Of a DNA stretch of 64,000 nucleotides, positions 51,525-60,873 are shown piece after piece (the stretch's first letter is position 1; every line of letters begins with the position of its first letter). The translations under genes and the position numbers were made by a program. The DNA comes from Glacieibacterium frigidum (GTDB lineage Bacteria > Pseudomonadota > Alphaproteobacteria > Sphingomonadales > Sphingomonadaceae). The notes beneath the pieces were generated by a model. The model was given only the letters and a program-made list of their open reading frames with translations, did not search any database and was not told the origin of the DNA. The DNA is taken from NCBI RefSeq assembly GCF_007097155.1, contig NZ_VJWA01000001.1, forward strand, positions 839,501 to 903,500. The letters are read 5' to 3'.

Positions 51525-52880
51525 ATGACCACAGATCACGACCTTATCGAGACCCGCGCCCAGCTGATCGCGCCGTTCGAGGCGGGGTGCAAACCCGCCG
51601 ACGCCTGGCGCATCGGCACCGAGCACGAGAAGTTCGTCTACCGGCTCAGCGACCATGCCGCGCCGTCGTACGATGAGCCCGGCGGCATCCGCGATCTCCT
51701 GACTGGCATGGAGGCGTTCGGCTGGGAGCCGGTACGCGAGGGCGACACGGTCATCGCGCTGAAAGGCCCCGACGGTGCGATCAGCCTCGAGCCCGCCGGA
51801 CAGTTCGAGCTGTCGGGCGCACCGCTAGCCGACATCCATGCGACCTGCGCCGAATCGAATCGCCATTTGCGCCAGTGCCGCGAGGTCGGCGAGCGGCTGG
51901 GGCTGGGGTTCCTGGGCCTCGGCTTCTGGCCCGACAAGCGCCGCGACGAGCTGCCGGTGATGCCCAAGGGCCGGTACGAGATCATGCGCCGCCACATGCC
52001 GCGCGTCGGCGGGCTGGGCCTCGACATGATGCTGCGCACCTGCACGATCCAGACCAACCTCGACTATGCATCCGAGGCCGACATGGTGATGAAGTTCCGC
52101 GTCTCGATGGCGCTGCAGCCGCTCGCCACCGCGCTGTTCGCCAACTCGCCCTTCACCGAAGGCAGGCCGAACGGCTTCAAGAGCTTCCGCAGCCATATTT
52201 GGACCGACACCGACCCGGCGCGGACGGGCACCTTGCCCTTCGTGTTCGAGGACGGCTTCGGCTTCGAACGCTATGCCGATTATGCCCTCGACGTGCCGAT
52301 GTACTTCGTCTTCCGCGACGGCAAGTACATCGACGCGGCGGGACTGAGCTTCCGCGACTTCCTCGCCGGCAAGCTGAGCGTGCTGCCCGGCGAATTGCCG
52401 CGTGCCAGCGACTGGGTCGACCATCTGTCGACGGCGTTCCCGGAGGTGCGGATGAAGTCCTACCTCGAGATGCGCGGCGCCGACGGCGGGCGCTGGGACC
52501 GGATCTGCGCGCTGCCCGCGCTGTGGGTCGGGCTGCTCTACGACGCCGATGCGATGGCGGCGGCGTGGGACGTCTGCAAGCGCTGGACGCCCGCCGACCA
52601 CGACCGGCTGCGCGCCGAGGTGCCGCGCCTCGGGCTGCAGGCTGCGAGCCCCAATGGTGGCACGCTGCAGGATCTCGCGAAGCAGGTGCTCCACATCGCC
52701 GATGCCGGCCTCGCCCGCCGTGCCCGCCTCAACGGCGCGGGCGACAGCGAGCAGGGGTTCCTGGGCGTCCTGCACGAGATCGCCGACAGCGGCTGCACCA
52801 ACGCCGACCGCATGCTGACCGCTTATGAGGGCGAGTGGGGCGGCGACGTCTCGCGGCTGTATGCGGCGGAGAGCTACTAA
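51525..52880 (+). CDS. gshA: Glutamate-cysteine ligase (plant/alphaproteobacterial type)
   Basis: 451 residues, the length of the class 3 enzyme found in alphaproteobacteria and plants. It makes gamma-glutamylcysteine, the first step of glutathione synthesis. Visible conserved segments: WRIGTEHEKFVYRL near the start, ALKGPDGAISLEPAGQFELS, FLGLGFWPD, MRRHMPRVGGLGLDMMLRTC, and RFADYALDVPMYFV-like RYADYALDVPMYFVFRDGKY. The following gene encodes manganese catalase, so two oxidative-stress functions are neighbours. Confidence 0.95.
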   Translation: MTTDHDLIETRAQLIAPFEAGCKPADAWRIGTEHEKFVYRLSDHAAPSYDEPGGIRDLLTGMEAFGWEPVREGDTVIALKGPDGAISLEPAGQFELSGAPLADIHATCAESNRHLRQCREVGERLGLGFLGLGFWPDKRRDELPVMPKGRYEIMRRHMPRVGGLGLDMMLRTCTIQTNLDYASEADMVMKFRVSMALQPLATALFANSPFTEGRPNGFKSFRSHIWTDTDPARTGTLPFVFEDGFGFERYADYALDVPMYFVFRDGKYIDAAGLSFRDFLAGKLSVLPGELPRASDWVDHLSTAFPEVRMKSYLEMRGADGGRWDRICALPALWVGLLYDADAMAAAWDVCKRWTPADHDRLRAEVPRLGLQAASPNGGTLQDLAKQVLHIADAGLARRARLNGAGDSEQGFLGVLHEIADSGCTNADRMLTAYEGEWGGDVSRLYAAESY

Positions 52881-53016
52881 TTCGCGTCGTCTTTTGGTGC
52901 GATAACAGACAAACCAAATAAATATTGATGCAAATCAGATAAAACGCGCACGTAACATCTAACTTTGTCGAAAAGCGCACGTTCAGTCCGGGTCATCCAC
53001 TCAGGAGCCCAAGTCG

Positions 53017-53913
53017 ATGTTCATGCATAACAAACGCCTGATGTACACGGTTCGCGTCAGCGAGCCCAATCCCGGCCTTGCGTCGATGATGCTCGAACAG
53101 TTCGGCGGCGCCGACGGCGAGCTTGCGGCAGCGATGCGCTATTTCACCCAGGCTCTCGGCGAGGAGGATGCCGGTCGCAAGGACCTGCTGATGGACATCG
53201 CCACCGAAGAGCTGAGCCATCTCGAGGTCATCGGGTCGATCGTCGCGATGCTCAACAGGGGGGCGAAGGCTCAGCTCGCCGAGGCGCAGCTCGAGGAGAA
53301 CGAACTGTACCTGACGATGAACCAGGGCGGTGCCAGCCACATCTCGAACATCCTGTACGGCGGCGTGCCGCTGACCAACTCGGTCGGCCTGCCGTGGCGC
53401 GCCGAGTACATCGACTCGCGCGGTGATCCGACGTGCGACCTGCGCTCGAACATCGCCGCCGAGAGCCGCGCCAAGATCGTCTACGAGCGGCTGATCGCGA
53501 TCACCGACGACCCCGGCATCAAGGACGCGTTGAGCTTCCTGATGACGCGCGAGATCGCCCACCAGAAGTCGTTCGAGAAGGCGCTCTATGCCATCGAGGA
53601 CAACTTCCCGACCGGCAAGCTGCCGGGCATGCCCGCCTTCACCGACAAGTTCATGAACAGCTCGCAGGGTCCGGGCGACACCGAAGGTTCGTGGAACACG
53701 GGCCCCCAGTGGGAGCGGATCGACGACTATGATGACCAGATGGCGGTCGACGGCGGCGACGGCACGGCCAGCGTCAATCTCGGCGCCAGTGATCTGGCGG
53801 CAGTCGAGAAACTGGCACTGCGCACCAAGTCGATGCCGGACGAGGACCCGGTGACGGGTGTCGACCTCGGTGCGGGTCCCGGTGCGGGCGCCACCACCGC
53901 GATCCGCCACTGA
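53017..53913 (+). CDS. Manganese catalase
   Basis: 298 residues. It is a ferritin-like four-helix protein with a dimanganese site that disproportionates hydrogen peroxide. Ligand helices are recognisable: GADGELAAAMRYFTQALGEE, MDIATEELSHLEVIGSIVAM, ESRAKIVYERLIAITDDPGI and FLMTREIAHQKSFEKALYAI. Further wording (GNPTCDLRSNIAAESRAK-like, WNTGPQWERID) is typical. CAGGAG precedes the ATG at 53017. The 136-base upstream gap is AT-rich and holds GCGCACGT twice (52948 and 52975 area), which may be a regulator site. The C-terminal 40 residues are low-complexity. Confidence 0.95.
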   Translation: MFMHNKRLMYTVRVSEPNPGLASMMLEQFGGADGELAAAMRYFTQALGEEDAGRKDLLMDIATEELSHLEVIGSIVAMLNRGAKAQLAEAQLEENELYLTMNQGGASHISNILYGGVPLTNSVGLPWRAEYIDSRGDPTCDLRSNIAAESRAKIVYERLIAITDDPGIKDALSFLMTREIAHQKSFEKALYAIEDNFPTGKLPGMPAFTDKFMNSSQGPGDTEGSWNTGPQWERIDDYDDQMAVDGGDGTASVNLGASDLAAVEKLALRTKSMPDEDPVTGVDLGAGPGAGATTAIRH

Positions 53914-53916
53914 CCC

Positions 53917-54714
53917 CTAGCTGCGCCGCGCCGCGGCGTAGAGTGCGATCGCCGCGGCGTTGGAGACGTTCAAGCTCTCCATCGCCGCGCTGATCGGCAG
54001 GCGCGCGATCTGGTCGCAATGCTCGACCGTGTTGTGGCGCAGTCCCTCGCCCTCGGCACCGAGCACGAGGCAGGGCCGCGTGTCGGCGAGCGCCTCCTCG
54101 AGCGTCGCGGTTCCCTCGCCGTCGAGGCCGATGCGCCAATAGCCTGCATCCCCAATCTCTCCGAGCGCACGCGCGAGGTTGACCACCCGGCACCACGGCA
54201 CGGTTTCGAGCGCGCCGCTCGCCGCACGCGCCAGCGAACCCGATTCGCTGGGCGAGTTGCGGTCCTGCGTGACCAGCGCCACCGCGCCGAAGGCCGCTGC
54301 CGAACGCAGGATCGCCCCGACGTTGTGCGGGTCGGTGACCTGATCGAGGACGATCAGCGGACGCTTGCCGGTGTCGGTGGCGAGGATGTCGCCGAGGTAC
54401 GGGCCTTCGAGCGGCTCGACCTCCAGCACCAGCCCTTGGTGCGGCGCATCGGCGGGCACCAGCCGCCCCAGGTCGCCGTCGTCGCCGAACTGGACGTTGA
54501 AGCCCTTCGGCAGGTCGTAATCGGCCTGCAGCAGCTTCATCGCATTGTGCGTCGCGTGCAGCTTGCGGTGCACGCGCTCAGGGTTCGACAGCGCGGCGAT
54601 GACCGCGTGGCGGCCGTAGATGCGCGGGTAGGGGCTGCGTTGTCCGGCAGCGTTGCGGGGGTGTGGTCTTCTGCCCATTGGCGGCGTGTAGCCTGCTAGC
54701 CGTTGACTATCCAT
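53917..54714 (-). CDS. rlmB: 23S rRNA 2'-O-methyltransferase, RlmB/TrmH family
   Basis: 265 residues, ATG at 54714 with GAAAGG before it; an alternative start is the ATG at 54678. N-terminal substrate-binding domain begins at YGRHAVIAALSNPERVHRKL. The SPOUT knot motifs are present: LDQVTDPHNVGAILRSAAAF, LVLGAEGEGLRHNTVEHCDQ and LPISAAMESLNVSNAAAIAL. RlmB methylates G2251 of 23S rRNA; TrmH-like relatives with other targets are possible. Divergent from tRNA-Tyr. Confidence 0.92.
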   Translation of the reverse strand: MDSQRLAGYTPPMGRRPHPRNAAGQRSPYPRIYGRHAVIAALSNPERVHRKLHATHNAMKLLQADYDLPKGFNVQFGDDGDLGRLVPADAPHQGLVLEVEPLEGPYLGDILATDTGKRPLIVLDQVTDPHNVGAILRSAAAFGAVALVTQDRNSPSESGSLARAASGALETVPWCRVVNLARALGEIGDAGYWRIGLDGEGTATLEEALADTRPCLVLGAEGEGLRHNTVEHCDQIARLPISAAMESLNVSNAAAIALYAAARRS

Positions 54715-54765
54715 CGGCCTTTCGCCACTAACCCGCCTCCGCGCATGCCAAGGCGCGGATCCCGT

Positions 54766-54851
54766 GGAGGGGTGGCCGAGCGGTCAATGGCAGCAGACTG
54801 TAAATCTGCCGGGTTTTCCCTACGTTGGTTCAAATCCAACCCCCTCCACCA
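54766..54851 (+). tRNA. tRNA-Tyr (GTA)
   Basis: 86 bases with CCA encoded. Acceptor stem GGAGGGG / CCCCTCC, discriminator A. The anticodon loop ACTGTAAAT carries GTA. A long variable arm (class II tRNA) and the T-loop GGTTCAAATCC are present. Confidence 0.97.
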
Positions 54852-54859
54852 TTTGCCTC

Positions 54860-55939
54860 TCAATTCGCCGGAACGACGCGGTCGCGGCCCATGCGCTTGG
54901 CGGTGTACAGCGCGGCGTCGGCACGCTGGATGATCTCCGTCGGCGCTTCGTCGGCGCGGGCGAGCGCGGTGCCGGCTGAAAAGCTGATCCGCCCCATGCT
55001 GCTGCCGTCGTCGCTGCGCCGGATGATCCGCGCTGTCAGGCTGGCCCGCGCCCGGTCGACGATGCCGGTCGCGTCGGCCAGGCGCGTGTCGGGCAGCACG
55101 ACGACGAACTCCTCGCCGCCCAGCCGCCCGACGACGCCGGCGGGCGCGACCGACTGGCTGAGATGCTGCGCGACGTAGCGCAGGACCTCGTCGCCCATGA
55201 CATGGCCGTAGCGGTCGTTGACGCGCTTGAAATGGTCGATGTCGACCATCGCGATGCTCAGCGCCGAGGCGGCTGCGCTCGCCGCCGCCTGCGCCGCTTC
55301 GAGCCGTTTCAGCGCGCCGCGACGGTTGAGGACGCCGGTCAGCGGGTCGGTCACCGCGGCGGTCTCGGCGGCGCGCAGCCGGTCGTGCAGCCGGCCGGTC
55401 TCCTGCGCCGCGTCGGCGAGCTCGTGGTTCAGACGTGCGGTCGCCGCGATCATCGTCGCGGTCGCCGCGCCCAGCTGCTCGATCAGCCGCGCCAGCGCGA
55501 CGACACCGAGTGGATCGGGCGCACCCAGCGCCACCTTGCCGGCAGCGAGCACGCCGCCATAGGTCGCCAGCTCGGTCACACCCGCGCTGAGCCGCGCGCC
55601 GAGCGCCTCGGCTTGGCAGTGTGCCGCCTCGACAAGTGCCGCGACCTCGCCGGTCGGCTGGTCGCCGCAATAGGCCTGGCGCAGCGCATAGACGGTCGCG
55701 AGGTCGAAGGTGCCGAGCGCCATCGCGGCCGCCACCGCTGCCGACAGCACGGGGTCGTCGCCCTCGACGTGGCGCAGCAGCAGGTCATAGACGGGCGTCT
55801 CGGGCGGCAGGCCGGTGGCGACGAGCAGGTCGCGGATGCGGTCGAACAGCGCCAGCCGCGGATGGCCGAGGCCGCTGCTGTCGCTCCCTTCCGCAAGCGC
55901 GGTGGCGCCGTCGCGCCCCGCCGTCCATGTCTGGTCCAT
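54860..55939 (-). CDS. Diguanylate cyclase (GGDEF domain)
   Basis: 359 residues, soluble. The C-terminal 165 residues form a GGDEF domain: DPLTGVLNRRGALKRLE, MVDIDHFKRVNDRYGHVMGD, and the active site RLGGEEFVVVLPDT. The I-site RxxD just before the loop is not obvious, so feedback inhibition may be absent. The N-terminal 180 residues are helical with no family I recognise and may be a sensor. It makes cyclic di-GMP in the cytoplasm. It follows tRNA-Tyr on the opposite strand. Confidence 0.92.
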   Translation of the reverse strand: MDQTWTAGRDGATALAEGSDSSGLGHPRLALFDRIRDLLVATGLPPETPVYDLLLRHVEGDDPVLSAAVAAAMALGTFDLATVYALRQAYCGDQPTGEVAALVEAAHCQAEALGARLSAGVTELATYGGVLAAGKVALGAPDPLGVVALARLIEQLGAATATMIAATARLNHELADAAQETGRLHDRLRAAETAAVTDPLTGVLNRRGALKRLEAAQAAASAAASALSIAMVDIDHFKRVNDRYGHVMGDEVLRYVAQHLSQSVAPAGVVGRLGGEEFVVVLPDTRLADATGIVDRARASLTARIIRRSDDGSSMGRISFSAGTALARADEAPTEIIQRADAALYTAKRMGRDRVVPAN

Positions 55940-55997
55940 TGCCGGTCCCTTCCCGCAGCCTGTGCTACGGCAGCGGGCAGGCGGGCTTAATCGGGTT

Positions 55998-56210
55998 TCA
56001 GCTGGTGACGACCTGGCCGCGCCGGCGGCGGCGCAGCGCGAGGCCGAGGATCGCGACGCCCAGGAACAGCCCCCAGCCGCCGCGCTCGCCCAAAGTCATC
56101 GAGGTGTCGGCCGAAACCGGCCGCTCGACGGCCGGCGTCTCGCCGCGCGGCGCGGCGGCCAGCGGCGCACCGGCCACCAGAACGGCGGCGATCGCAAGAC
56201 GATGCAACAT
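55998..56210 (-). CDS. Small exported protein with a C-terminal membrane/arginine tail
   Basis: 70 residues from the ATG at 56210, with GGGAG 8 bases upstream. Signal peptide (LAIAAVLVAGAPLAAA), a short acidic/Thr linker, then WGLFLGVAILGLALRRRRRG near the C-terminus. A membrane helix plus arginine cluster at the end is the form of PEP-CTERM-type sorting tails, but the PEP motif is absent and the mature linker is very short. It may be a tiny inner-membrane protein. Function unknown. Confidence 0.55.
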   Translation of the reverse strand: MLHRLAIAAVLVAGAPLAAAPRGETPAVERPVSADTSMTLGERGGWGLFLGVAILGLALRRRRRGQVVTS

Positions 56211-56442
56211 CGCGAGATCTCCCGAATGTTTCACACACGCGCACCAAAGCCCGCCAAAAAGGCACTAGCCATGCTGCAATGCAACAATTTCGAGACGCCC
56301 CCGCCGGCGCCCTGCAGACCCGGCAACGCACCGCCGGACCGCGACTCCGGTGTACCGCGCCCATGTTACCGTTGAGTTTAAGCCCAAAGATATATTCGGC
56401 ATCGATACGCCGCCGCAGCAATCATGCTGCATCTGCGAAGGC

Positions 56443-56516
56443 TGGAGCGGGTAGAGGGAATCGAACCCTCGTATGAAGCTTGGAAGGCTACCGCTCTACC
56501 ATTGAGCTATACCCGC
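56443..56516 (-). tRNA. tRNA-Gly (TCC)
   Basis: 74 bases including encoded CCA. Acceptor GCGGGTA / TACCCGC, discriminator T, D-arm AGCTCAATGGTAGAGC, anticodon loop CTTCCAA with TCC, T-loop GGTTCGATTCC. Confidence 0.96.
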
Positions 56517-56637
56517 GTGCGGGACGGGGTTAGCGGCGCGGGCGGCGGGGGACAAGCCCCCGGGCGTTCGGCCCGCGCGTCATAACGCTATTGCCGTGAA
56601 CGCGCGCGATGCGTATAGCCGCCGGTCTCGGAACCGG

Positions 56638-56713
56638 AGGAGTGTAGCTCAGCTGGTAGAGCATCGGTCTCCAAAACCGAGGGCCGGGGGTTCGAGCCCC
56701 TCCACTCCTGCCA
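56638..56713 (+). tRNA. tRNA-Trp (CCA)
   Basis: 76 bases including encoded CCA. Acceptor AGGAGTG / CACTCCT, discriminator G, D-arm AGCTCAGCTGGTAGAGC, anticodon loop TCTCCAAAA with CCA, T-loop GGTTCGAGCCC. It stands 114 bases before secE, the usual place for this tRNA. Confidence 0.97.
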
Positions 56714-56827
56714 GCCGCAAGGTCGGCGGCGAAGGGTTCGAGAGTTTCTAGGGTCCAGCCGAAGGCTCCGGTTTTGCGGGGCAGGCGGCTGGCCCTTGGT
56801 GTTTGAGACGGGACGAATAGAGAGCCG

Positions 56828-57025
56828 ATGGCGAGAGTTTCACCCGGGGAGTTCGTGCGGCAGGTTCGCGCCGAGACGGCGAAGATCGTCTGGCCGACGC
56901 GCCGTGAGACGCTGACCACGACGATCATGGTGCTGATCATGACGACGATCCTGGCGGTGTTCTTCCTGGGCGTCGACGCGGTGCTGGGCAGCGTCGTGAA
57001 GTTTCTGCTGTCGTTGGCGGGCTAA
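56828..57025 (+). CDS. secE: Preprotein translocase subunit SecE
   Basis: 65 residues, the short single-helix form. SPGEFVRQVRAETAKIVWPT then RRETLTTTIMVLIMTTILAV is the conserved amphipathic helix and membrane segment that clamps SecY. It lies 8 bases before nusG, as in most bacteria. Confidence 0.96.
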   Translation: MARVSPGEFVRQVRAETAKIVWPTRRETLTTTIMVLIMTTILAVFFLGVDAVLGSVVKFLLSLAG

Positions 57026-57033
57026 GGAGCGGC

Positions 57034-57579
57034 ATGTCGCGCTGGTACATCATCCACGCCTATTCGGGTTTCGAGAACAAGGTTCGCGACGCGATCCTGA
57101 CCGAGGCAACGCGCATGGGCCTCGACGCCTTCATCGACGCGGTCGAAGTGCCGGTCGAGAAGGTCACCGAGGTGCGCCGCGGCAAGAAGGTGGTCAGCGA
57201 CCGCAAGCAGATGCCGGGCTATGTCCTCGCCAAGCTCGAGATGACGGACGACGTCTATCACCTCGTCAAGAACACCCCGAAGGTCACCGGCTTCCTGGGT
57301 CAGCAGGGCAAGCCGCAGCCGATCAGCGAGTCCGAGGCGAGCTTCATGCTCAACACCAAGGCGGAGGAGGCGGTTTCGCCGACCGCCAAGGTCAAGCTGA
57401 AGGTCAATTTCGAGATCGGCGACCAGGTTAAGGTGCTCGACGGTCCGTTCGCGTCGTTCAACGGCATGGTCGAGGAGCTCGATTTCGATCACGGCCGCGT
57501 CAAGGTCTCGGTCTCGATCTTCGGGCGCGCGACGCTCGTCGAACTCGGTTTCGAGCAGGTCGAGAAGCCGAAGAACTAA
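57034..57579 (+). CDS. nusG: Transcription antitermination factor NusG
   Basis: 181 residues. N-terminal NGN domain (SRWYIIHAYSGFENKVRDAI, RKQMPGYVLAKLEMTDDVYH, VTGFLG) and C-terminal KOW domain (IGDQVKVLDGPFASFNGMVE, VSIFGRATLVELGFEQVEK). Binds RNA polymerase, linking it to Rho or ribosomes. Confidence 0.98.
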   Translation: MSRWYIIHAYSGFENKVRDAILTEATRMGLDAFIDAVEVPVEKVTEVRRGKKVVSDRKQMPGYVLAKLEMTDDVYHLVKNTPKVTGFLGQQGKPQPISESEASFMLNTKAEEAVSPTAKVKLKVNFEIGDQVKVLDGPFASFNGMVEELDFDHGRVKVSVSIFGRATLVELGFEQVEKPKN

Positions 57580-57642
57580 GCTTTTTGGAAGTGGGAGGCA
57601 GCCTTCGCGGCTGTCGTTCGAACCACATTTAGGAGTGCCGTC

Positions 57643-58077
57643 ATGGCAAAGAAGATTACCGGATACATCAAGCTGCAGGTGAAGGCGGGTGCCGCCAACC
57701 CCTCGCCGCCGATCGGCCCTGCGCTCGGTCAGCGCGGCGTGAACATCATGGAGTTCTGCAAGGCGTTCAACGCCAAGACGTCGGAGCTCGAGAAGGGCAT
57801 GCCGATCCCGACCGTCATCACGGTCTATGCCGATCGTTCGTTCAGCTTCGTCACCAAGACGGCGCCGGCGAGCTATCTGATCAAGCAGGCCGCGGGCCTC
57901 AAGGCCGGCAGCACGACGCCGGGCAAGGGCGCTTCGGTTGCGAAGATCAAGCAGTCGCAGCTTCGCGCAATCGCCGAAGCGAAGATGACCGACCTCAATG
58001 CCAACAGCATCGAGATGGCGATGAAGACGATCGAGGGCAGCGCGCGCTCGATGGGTCTCGAAGTGGTGGAGGGCTGA
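57643..58077 (+). CDS. rplK: 50S ribosomal protein L11
   Basis: 144 residues. [40 protein letters not shown]-type opening and the C-terminal RNA-binding domain are complete. The 63-base gap after nusG holds a small hairpin (GCAGCC / GGCTGT), possibly part of leader control; GGAG precedes the ATG. Confidence 0.98.
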   Translation: MAKKITGYIKLQVKAGAANPSPPIGPALGQRGVNIMEFCKAFNAKTSELEKGMPIPTVITVYADRSFSFVTKTAPASYLIKQAAGLKAGSTTPGKGASVAKIKQSQLRAIAEAKMTDLNANSIEMAMKTIEGSARSMGLEVVEG

Positions 58078-58079
58078 TC

Positions 58080-58778
58080 ATGGCCGACAGCAAGAAGCAG
58101 AAGGCCCAGAAGGCCGCCGTCGACCGTGAGAAGCTCTACGAGCTCGACACCGCGCTGGGCATGGTCAAGGCCAACGCCACCGCGAAGTTCGACGAGACGA
58201 TCGAGGTCGCCATCGGCCTGAACGTCGATCCGCGCCACGCCGACCAGATGGTCCGCGGCGTCGTCACCCTGCCCAAGGGCACCGGCAAGGCCGTTCGCGT
58301 CGCGGTGTTCGCTCGCGGCGCCAAGGCCGACGAAGCCACGGCAGCGGGTGCCGACATCGTCGGTGCCGAGGACCTGCTGGAGATCGTCCAGGGCGGCAAG
58401 ATCGATTTCGATCGCTGCATTGCGACGCCCGACCTGATGGGTCTGGTTGGCCGCCTCGGTAAGGTGCTGGGTCCCAAGGGCCTGATGCCGAACCCGAAGC
58501 TCGGCACGGTGACGATGAACGTCGCTGCTGCGGTCGAAGCCGCCAAGGGCGGTCAGGTCGAGTATCGCGTCGAGAAGGCCGGGATCATCCACGGCCGCCT
58601 CGGCAAGGCGAGCTTCCCGGCCGAAGACCTGCGCGCCAACTTCGACGCGCTGCTCGACGCGGTCGTCCGCGCCAAGCCGTCGGGTGCCAAGGGCAAGTAC
58701 CTGCAGAAGGTCGCGCTCAGCTCGACGATGGGCGTCGGCGTCAAGGTCGACACCGAGACCGTCGGGCACAGCATCTAG
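58080..58778 (+). CDS. rplA: 50S ribosomal protein L1
   Basis: 232 residues, 2 bases after rpl[21 protein letters not shown]-type RNA-binding segment ([20 protein letters not shown]) and [19 protein letters not shown] are conserved. L1 commonly represses its own operon by binding the leader. Confidence 0.98.
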   Translation: MADSKKQKAQKAAVDREKLYELDTALGMVKANATAKFDETIEVAIGLNVDPRHADQMVRGVVTLPKGTGKAVRVAVFARGAKADEATAAGADIVGAEDLLEIVQGGKIDFDRCIATPDLMGLVGRLGKVLGPKGLMPNPKLGTVTMNVAAAVEAAKGGQVEYRVEKAGIIHGRLGKASFPAEDLRANFDALLDAVVRAKPSGAKGKYLQKVALSSTMGVGVKVDTETVGHSI

Positions 58779-58800
58779 TCTGCATCCTGCAATGACGTTT

Positions 58801-58830
58801 GAAAGGGCCGCGAGCGATCGCGGCCCTTTC
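58801..58830 (+). terminator. Rho-independent-type hairpin after rplA
   Basis: Perfect 13-base stem GAAAGGGCCGCGA / TCGCGGCCCTTTC with a 4-base loop, beginning 22 bases after the rplA stop. Only a short T/C stretch follows. It separates rplKA from downstream genes. Confidence 0.85.
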
Positions 58831-58898
58831 TGCGTCTGGCGCCGGTTGACACGGGACGTGCGCGAAATGATCTAGGGCCGGGCTGCGGGAGGATCGGC

Positions 58899-59531
58899 GT
58901 GCGGACGGACGTGACCGGTAGGGCCGGCGTGACCTGGCGGTCCCTCCTCGAACTTGCGGCGATCACCGCCGCCACCACCGTCGCGGCAACCGTCCTGCAC
59001 GAACTCGGCCATTGGCTGACGGGCGCGGCGCTGGGCTATAAGCCCGTGCTGCACGCCGGCAGCGTGAGCGGAGTTCCCGAACTCGAGGACCTTGCGACCA
59101 CGCCGGGCTGGCATGTCGGCGCGATTGCCCTTGCCGGGCCCGCAGTTACAATCGCGCTGGCGGCTATTGCGGTCGCCACGCTGCGACGGCGGCCGTCGAG
59201 CCGCTGGGCGCTCGCCCTGGCGTGGGTCGCACCGGTGCGGATGGCGACCAATTTCGCTTATGCCCTGCACGTCATCATCGTCGCGGTCAGCGGGCTCAAG
59301 GCCGAATCACGGCCCAATTTCGACGAGTATGTCGGCGCGGTGGCGCTCGGCATCCCGCCTGGAGTGGTGTGTATCGTGGTCAGCGTCGCGGTGCTGGCGC
59401 TGTGGGGCTGGCTGTTGTTCAGGCAAATGGCCCGGGCAGGCCGCTGGCTGCGCCTGCTGGCGATCGTCATCGGCTTCGCCGTCGGGCAGTTCGGCTGGCT
59501 CGCGCTGCTCGGGCCGGCGCTGCTCGGCTGA
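58899..59531 (+). CDS. Membrane protein with HExxH motif (M50-like peptidase candidate)
   Basis: 210 residues, GTG start. About five membrane helices; in the first, H34-E35-L36-G37-H38 (TVLHELGHWLTGAALGY) forms an HExxH zinc motif of the kind in site-2 protease-like enzymes. A second M50 motif (LDG/NPDG) is not evident, although PNFDEYVGA lies in the later half, so catalytic function is uncertain. It is inserted between rplA and rplJ, genes that are normally neighbours. Confidence 0.6.
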   Translation: MRTDVTGRAGVTWRSLLELAAITAATTVAATVLHELGHWLTGAALGYKPVLHAGSVSGVPELEDLATTPGWHVGAIALAGPAVTIALAAIAVATLRRRPSSRWALALAWVAPVRMATNFAYALHVIIVAVSGLKAESRPNFDEYVGAVALGIPPGVVCIVVSVAVLALWGWLLFRQMARAGRWLRLLAIVIGFAVGQFGWLALLGPALLG

Positions 59532-59539
59532 CCGAATTG

Positions 59540-59765
59540 ATTGACGGCGCAGTGCCGCACGTGTAGGGGCCGCACCGTCAACCGTCCGAGACAGTGAGTG
59601 CGGCGCCCCGGCGTCGCTTGATTTCTCACCGAGACGGGGAAGTATTCGGCGTGGCCCCCGGTTCGGGTGTCCGCCCTCGGGGTGCCGCCTGGTGCCCGTC
59701 TCTCCCCATCGGAAACGACCGTGCGCGTGGAATGGTCCGCGCGCGCGCACCAATGAGGAGAGAGC
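59540..59765 (+). ncRNA. Probable L10 (rplJ) leader RNA
   Basis: A 234-base non-coding gap ahead of rplJ contains many pairable segments, including GAGACGGG (59631-59638) with CCCGTCTC (59695-59702). In most bacteria a structured leader here binds L10(L12)4 to limit rplJL translation. Assigned by position and pairing only. Confidence 0.55.
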
Positions 59766-60281
59766 ATGGATCGGCTTGAAAAGACCGAGCAGGTTACCGC
59801 GCTCGCCAAGACGCTGTCGGAAACGGCGGTCGTCGTCGTCACCCGTAACCACGGGCTGACGGTCGCGCAGGTTACCGACCTGCGCAACCGCATGCGGGCG
59901 GCAGGCGCGACCTTCAAGGTCACCAAGAACCGGCTCGCGCGGATCGCTCTGGAGGGCACGCCCTACCAGCCGATCGGCGACCTGCTGACCGGACCGACGG
60001 GCTTTGCCACGTCGCCCGACCCCGTCGCCGCGGCGAAGGTCGCGGTCGATTTCGCGAAGACCACCGACAAGTTCGAGATCGTCGGGGGTGCCATGGGCGC
60101 CACCGTTCTCGACCCTGCCGGCATCAAGTCGCTGGCATCGCTGCCGTCGCTCGATGAGCTTCGCGGTCGGATCGTCGGGCTCGTCGCAGCGCCCGCGACC
60201 AAGCTCGCGCAGCTGGTCAATGCGCCTGCCGGCAAGCTGGCACGCGTGTTCGGGGCCTACGCCACCAAGGAAGCGGCATAA
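59766..60281 (+). CDS. rplJ: 50S ribosomal protein L10
   Basis: 171 residues from ATG with GAGGAGAG upstream. [40 protein letters not shown] and the C-terminal helix that carries L12 dimers ([20 protein letters not shown]) are typical. Confidence 0.98.
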   Translation: MDRLEKTEQVTALAKTLSETAVVVVTRNHGLTVAQVTDLRNRMRAAGATFKVTKNRLARIALEGTPYQPIGDLLTGPTGFATSPDPVAAAKVAVDFAKTTDKFEIVGGAMGATVLDPAGIKSLASLPSLDELRGRIVGLVAAPATKLAQLVNAPAGKLARVFGAYATKEAA

Positions 60282-60329
60282 CGCCGAAGCAACCCGGGCG
60301 AATGCCGCCCTATCACTGGAGATATTACC

Positions 60330-60707
60330 ATGGCTGACCTGCAGAAGATCGTCGACGACCTGTCGGCACTGACCGTTCTCGAGGCCGCTGACCTCGCCAA
60401 GATGCTCGAAGAGAAGTGGGGCGTCTCGGCCGCCGCTGCCGTCGCCGTTGCCGGCCCGGCCGCTGGTGGCGCCGCTGCCCCCGCCGTCGAGGAGAAGACC
60501 GAGTTCGACGTCATCCTGACCGGCGACGGTGGCAAGAAGATCAACGTCATCAAGGAAGTCCGCGCCATCACCGGCCTGGGCCTGACCGAAGCCAAGTCGC
60601 TCGTCGAAGCCGCGCCGAAGCCCGTCAAGGAAGGCCTCAACAAGGCCGAGGCCGAGAAGCTGAAGGCTCAGCTCGAAGCCGCTGGCGCGACCGTCGAACT
60701 CAAGTAA
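60330..60707 (+). CDS. rplL: 50S ribosomal protein L7/L12
   Basis: 125 residues. N-terminal dimer domain ([20 protein letters not shown]), Ala-rich hinge, and C-terminal domain ([40 protein letters not shown]) are complete. Followed by a terminator hairpin. Confidence 0.98.
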   Translation: MADLQKIVDDLSALTVLEAADLAKMLEEKWGVSAAAAVAVAGPAAGGAAAPAVEEKTEFDVILTGDGGKKINVIKEVRAITGLGLTEAKSLVEAAPKPVKEGLNKAEAEKLKAQLEAAGATVELK

Positions 60708-60725
60708 ACACGTCGCCTGTATCGG

Positions 60726-60756
60726 AAAGGGCGGTCCCGCCGGGGCCGCCCTTTTT
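60726..60756 (+). terminator. Terminator after rplL
   Basis: Stem AAAGGGCGG / CCGCCCTTT (60726-60734, 60746-60754), with inner CCC/GGG pairing, followed by T residues (TTTTT run). It ends the rplJL unit before rpoB, so rpoB needs its own promoter. Confidence 0.85.
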
Positions 60757-60873
60757 GCTGCACGGCCGACCGCTTGCGGCATAGACGCCCGCAAAGCATT
60801 GCCGCCCTGTCCGTTATGTCATGATTAAGCTATAAGACGGGTCCGGGAGTGATCGGTTAGCCGGCGGTCGAGG

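Noticed and set aside
56530-56940. A 136-codon minus-strand frame crossing tRNA-Trp and secE
   Set aside because: It is antisense to a tRNA and a conserved gene; the GGARTPGPRFWRP stretch is just the complement of the tRNA.
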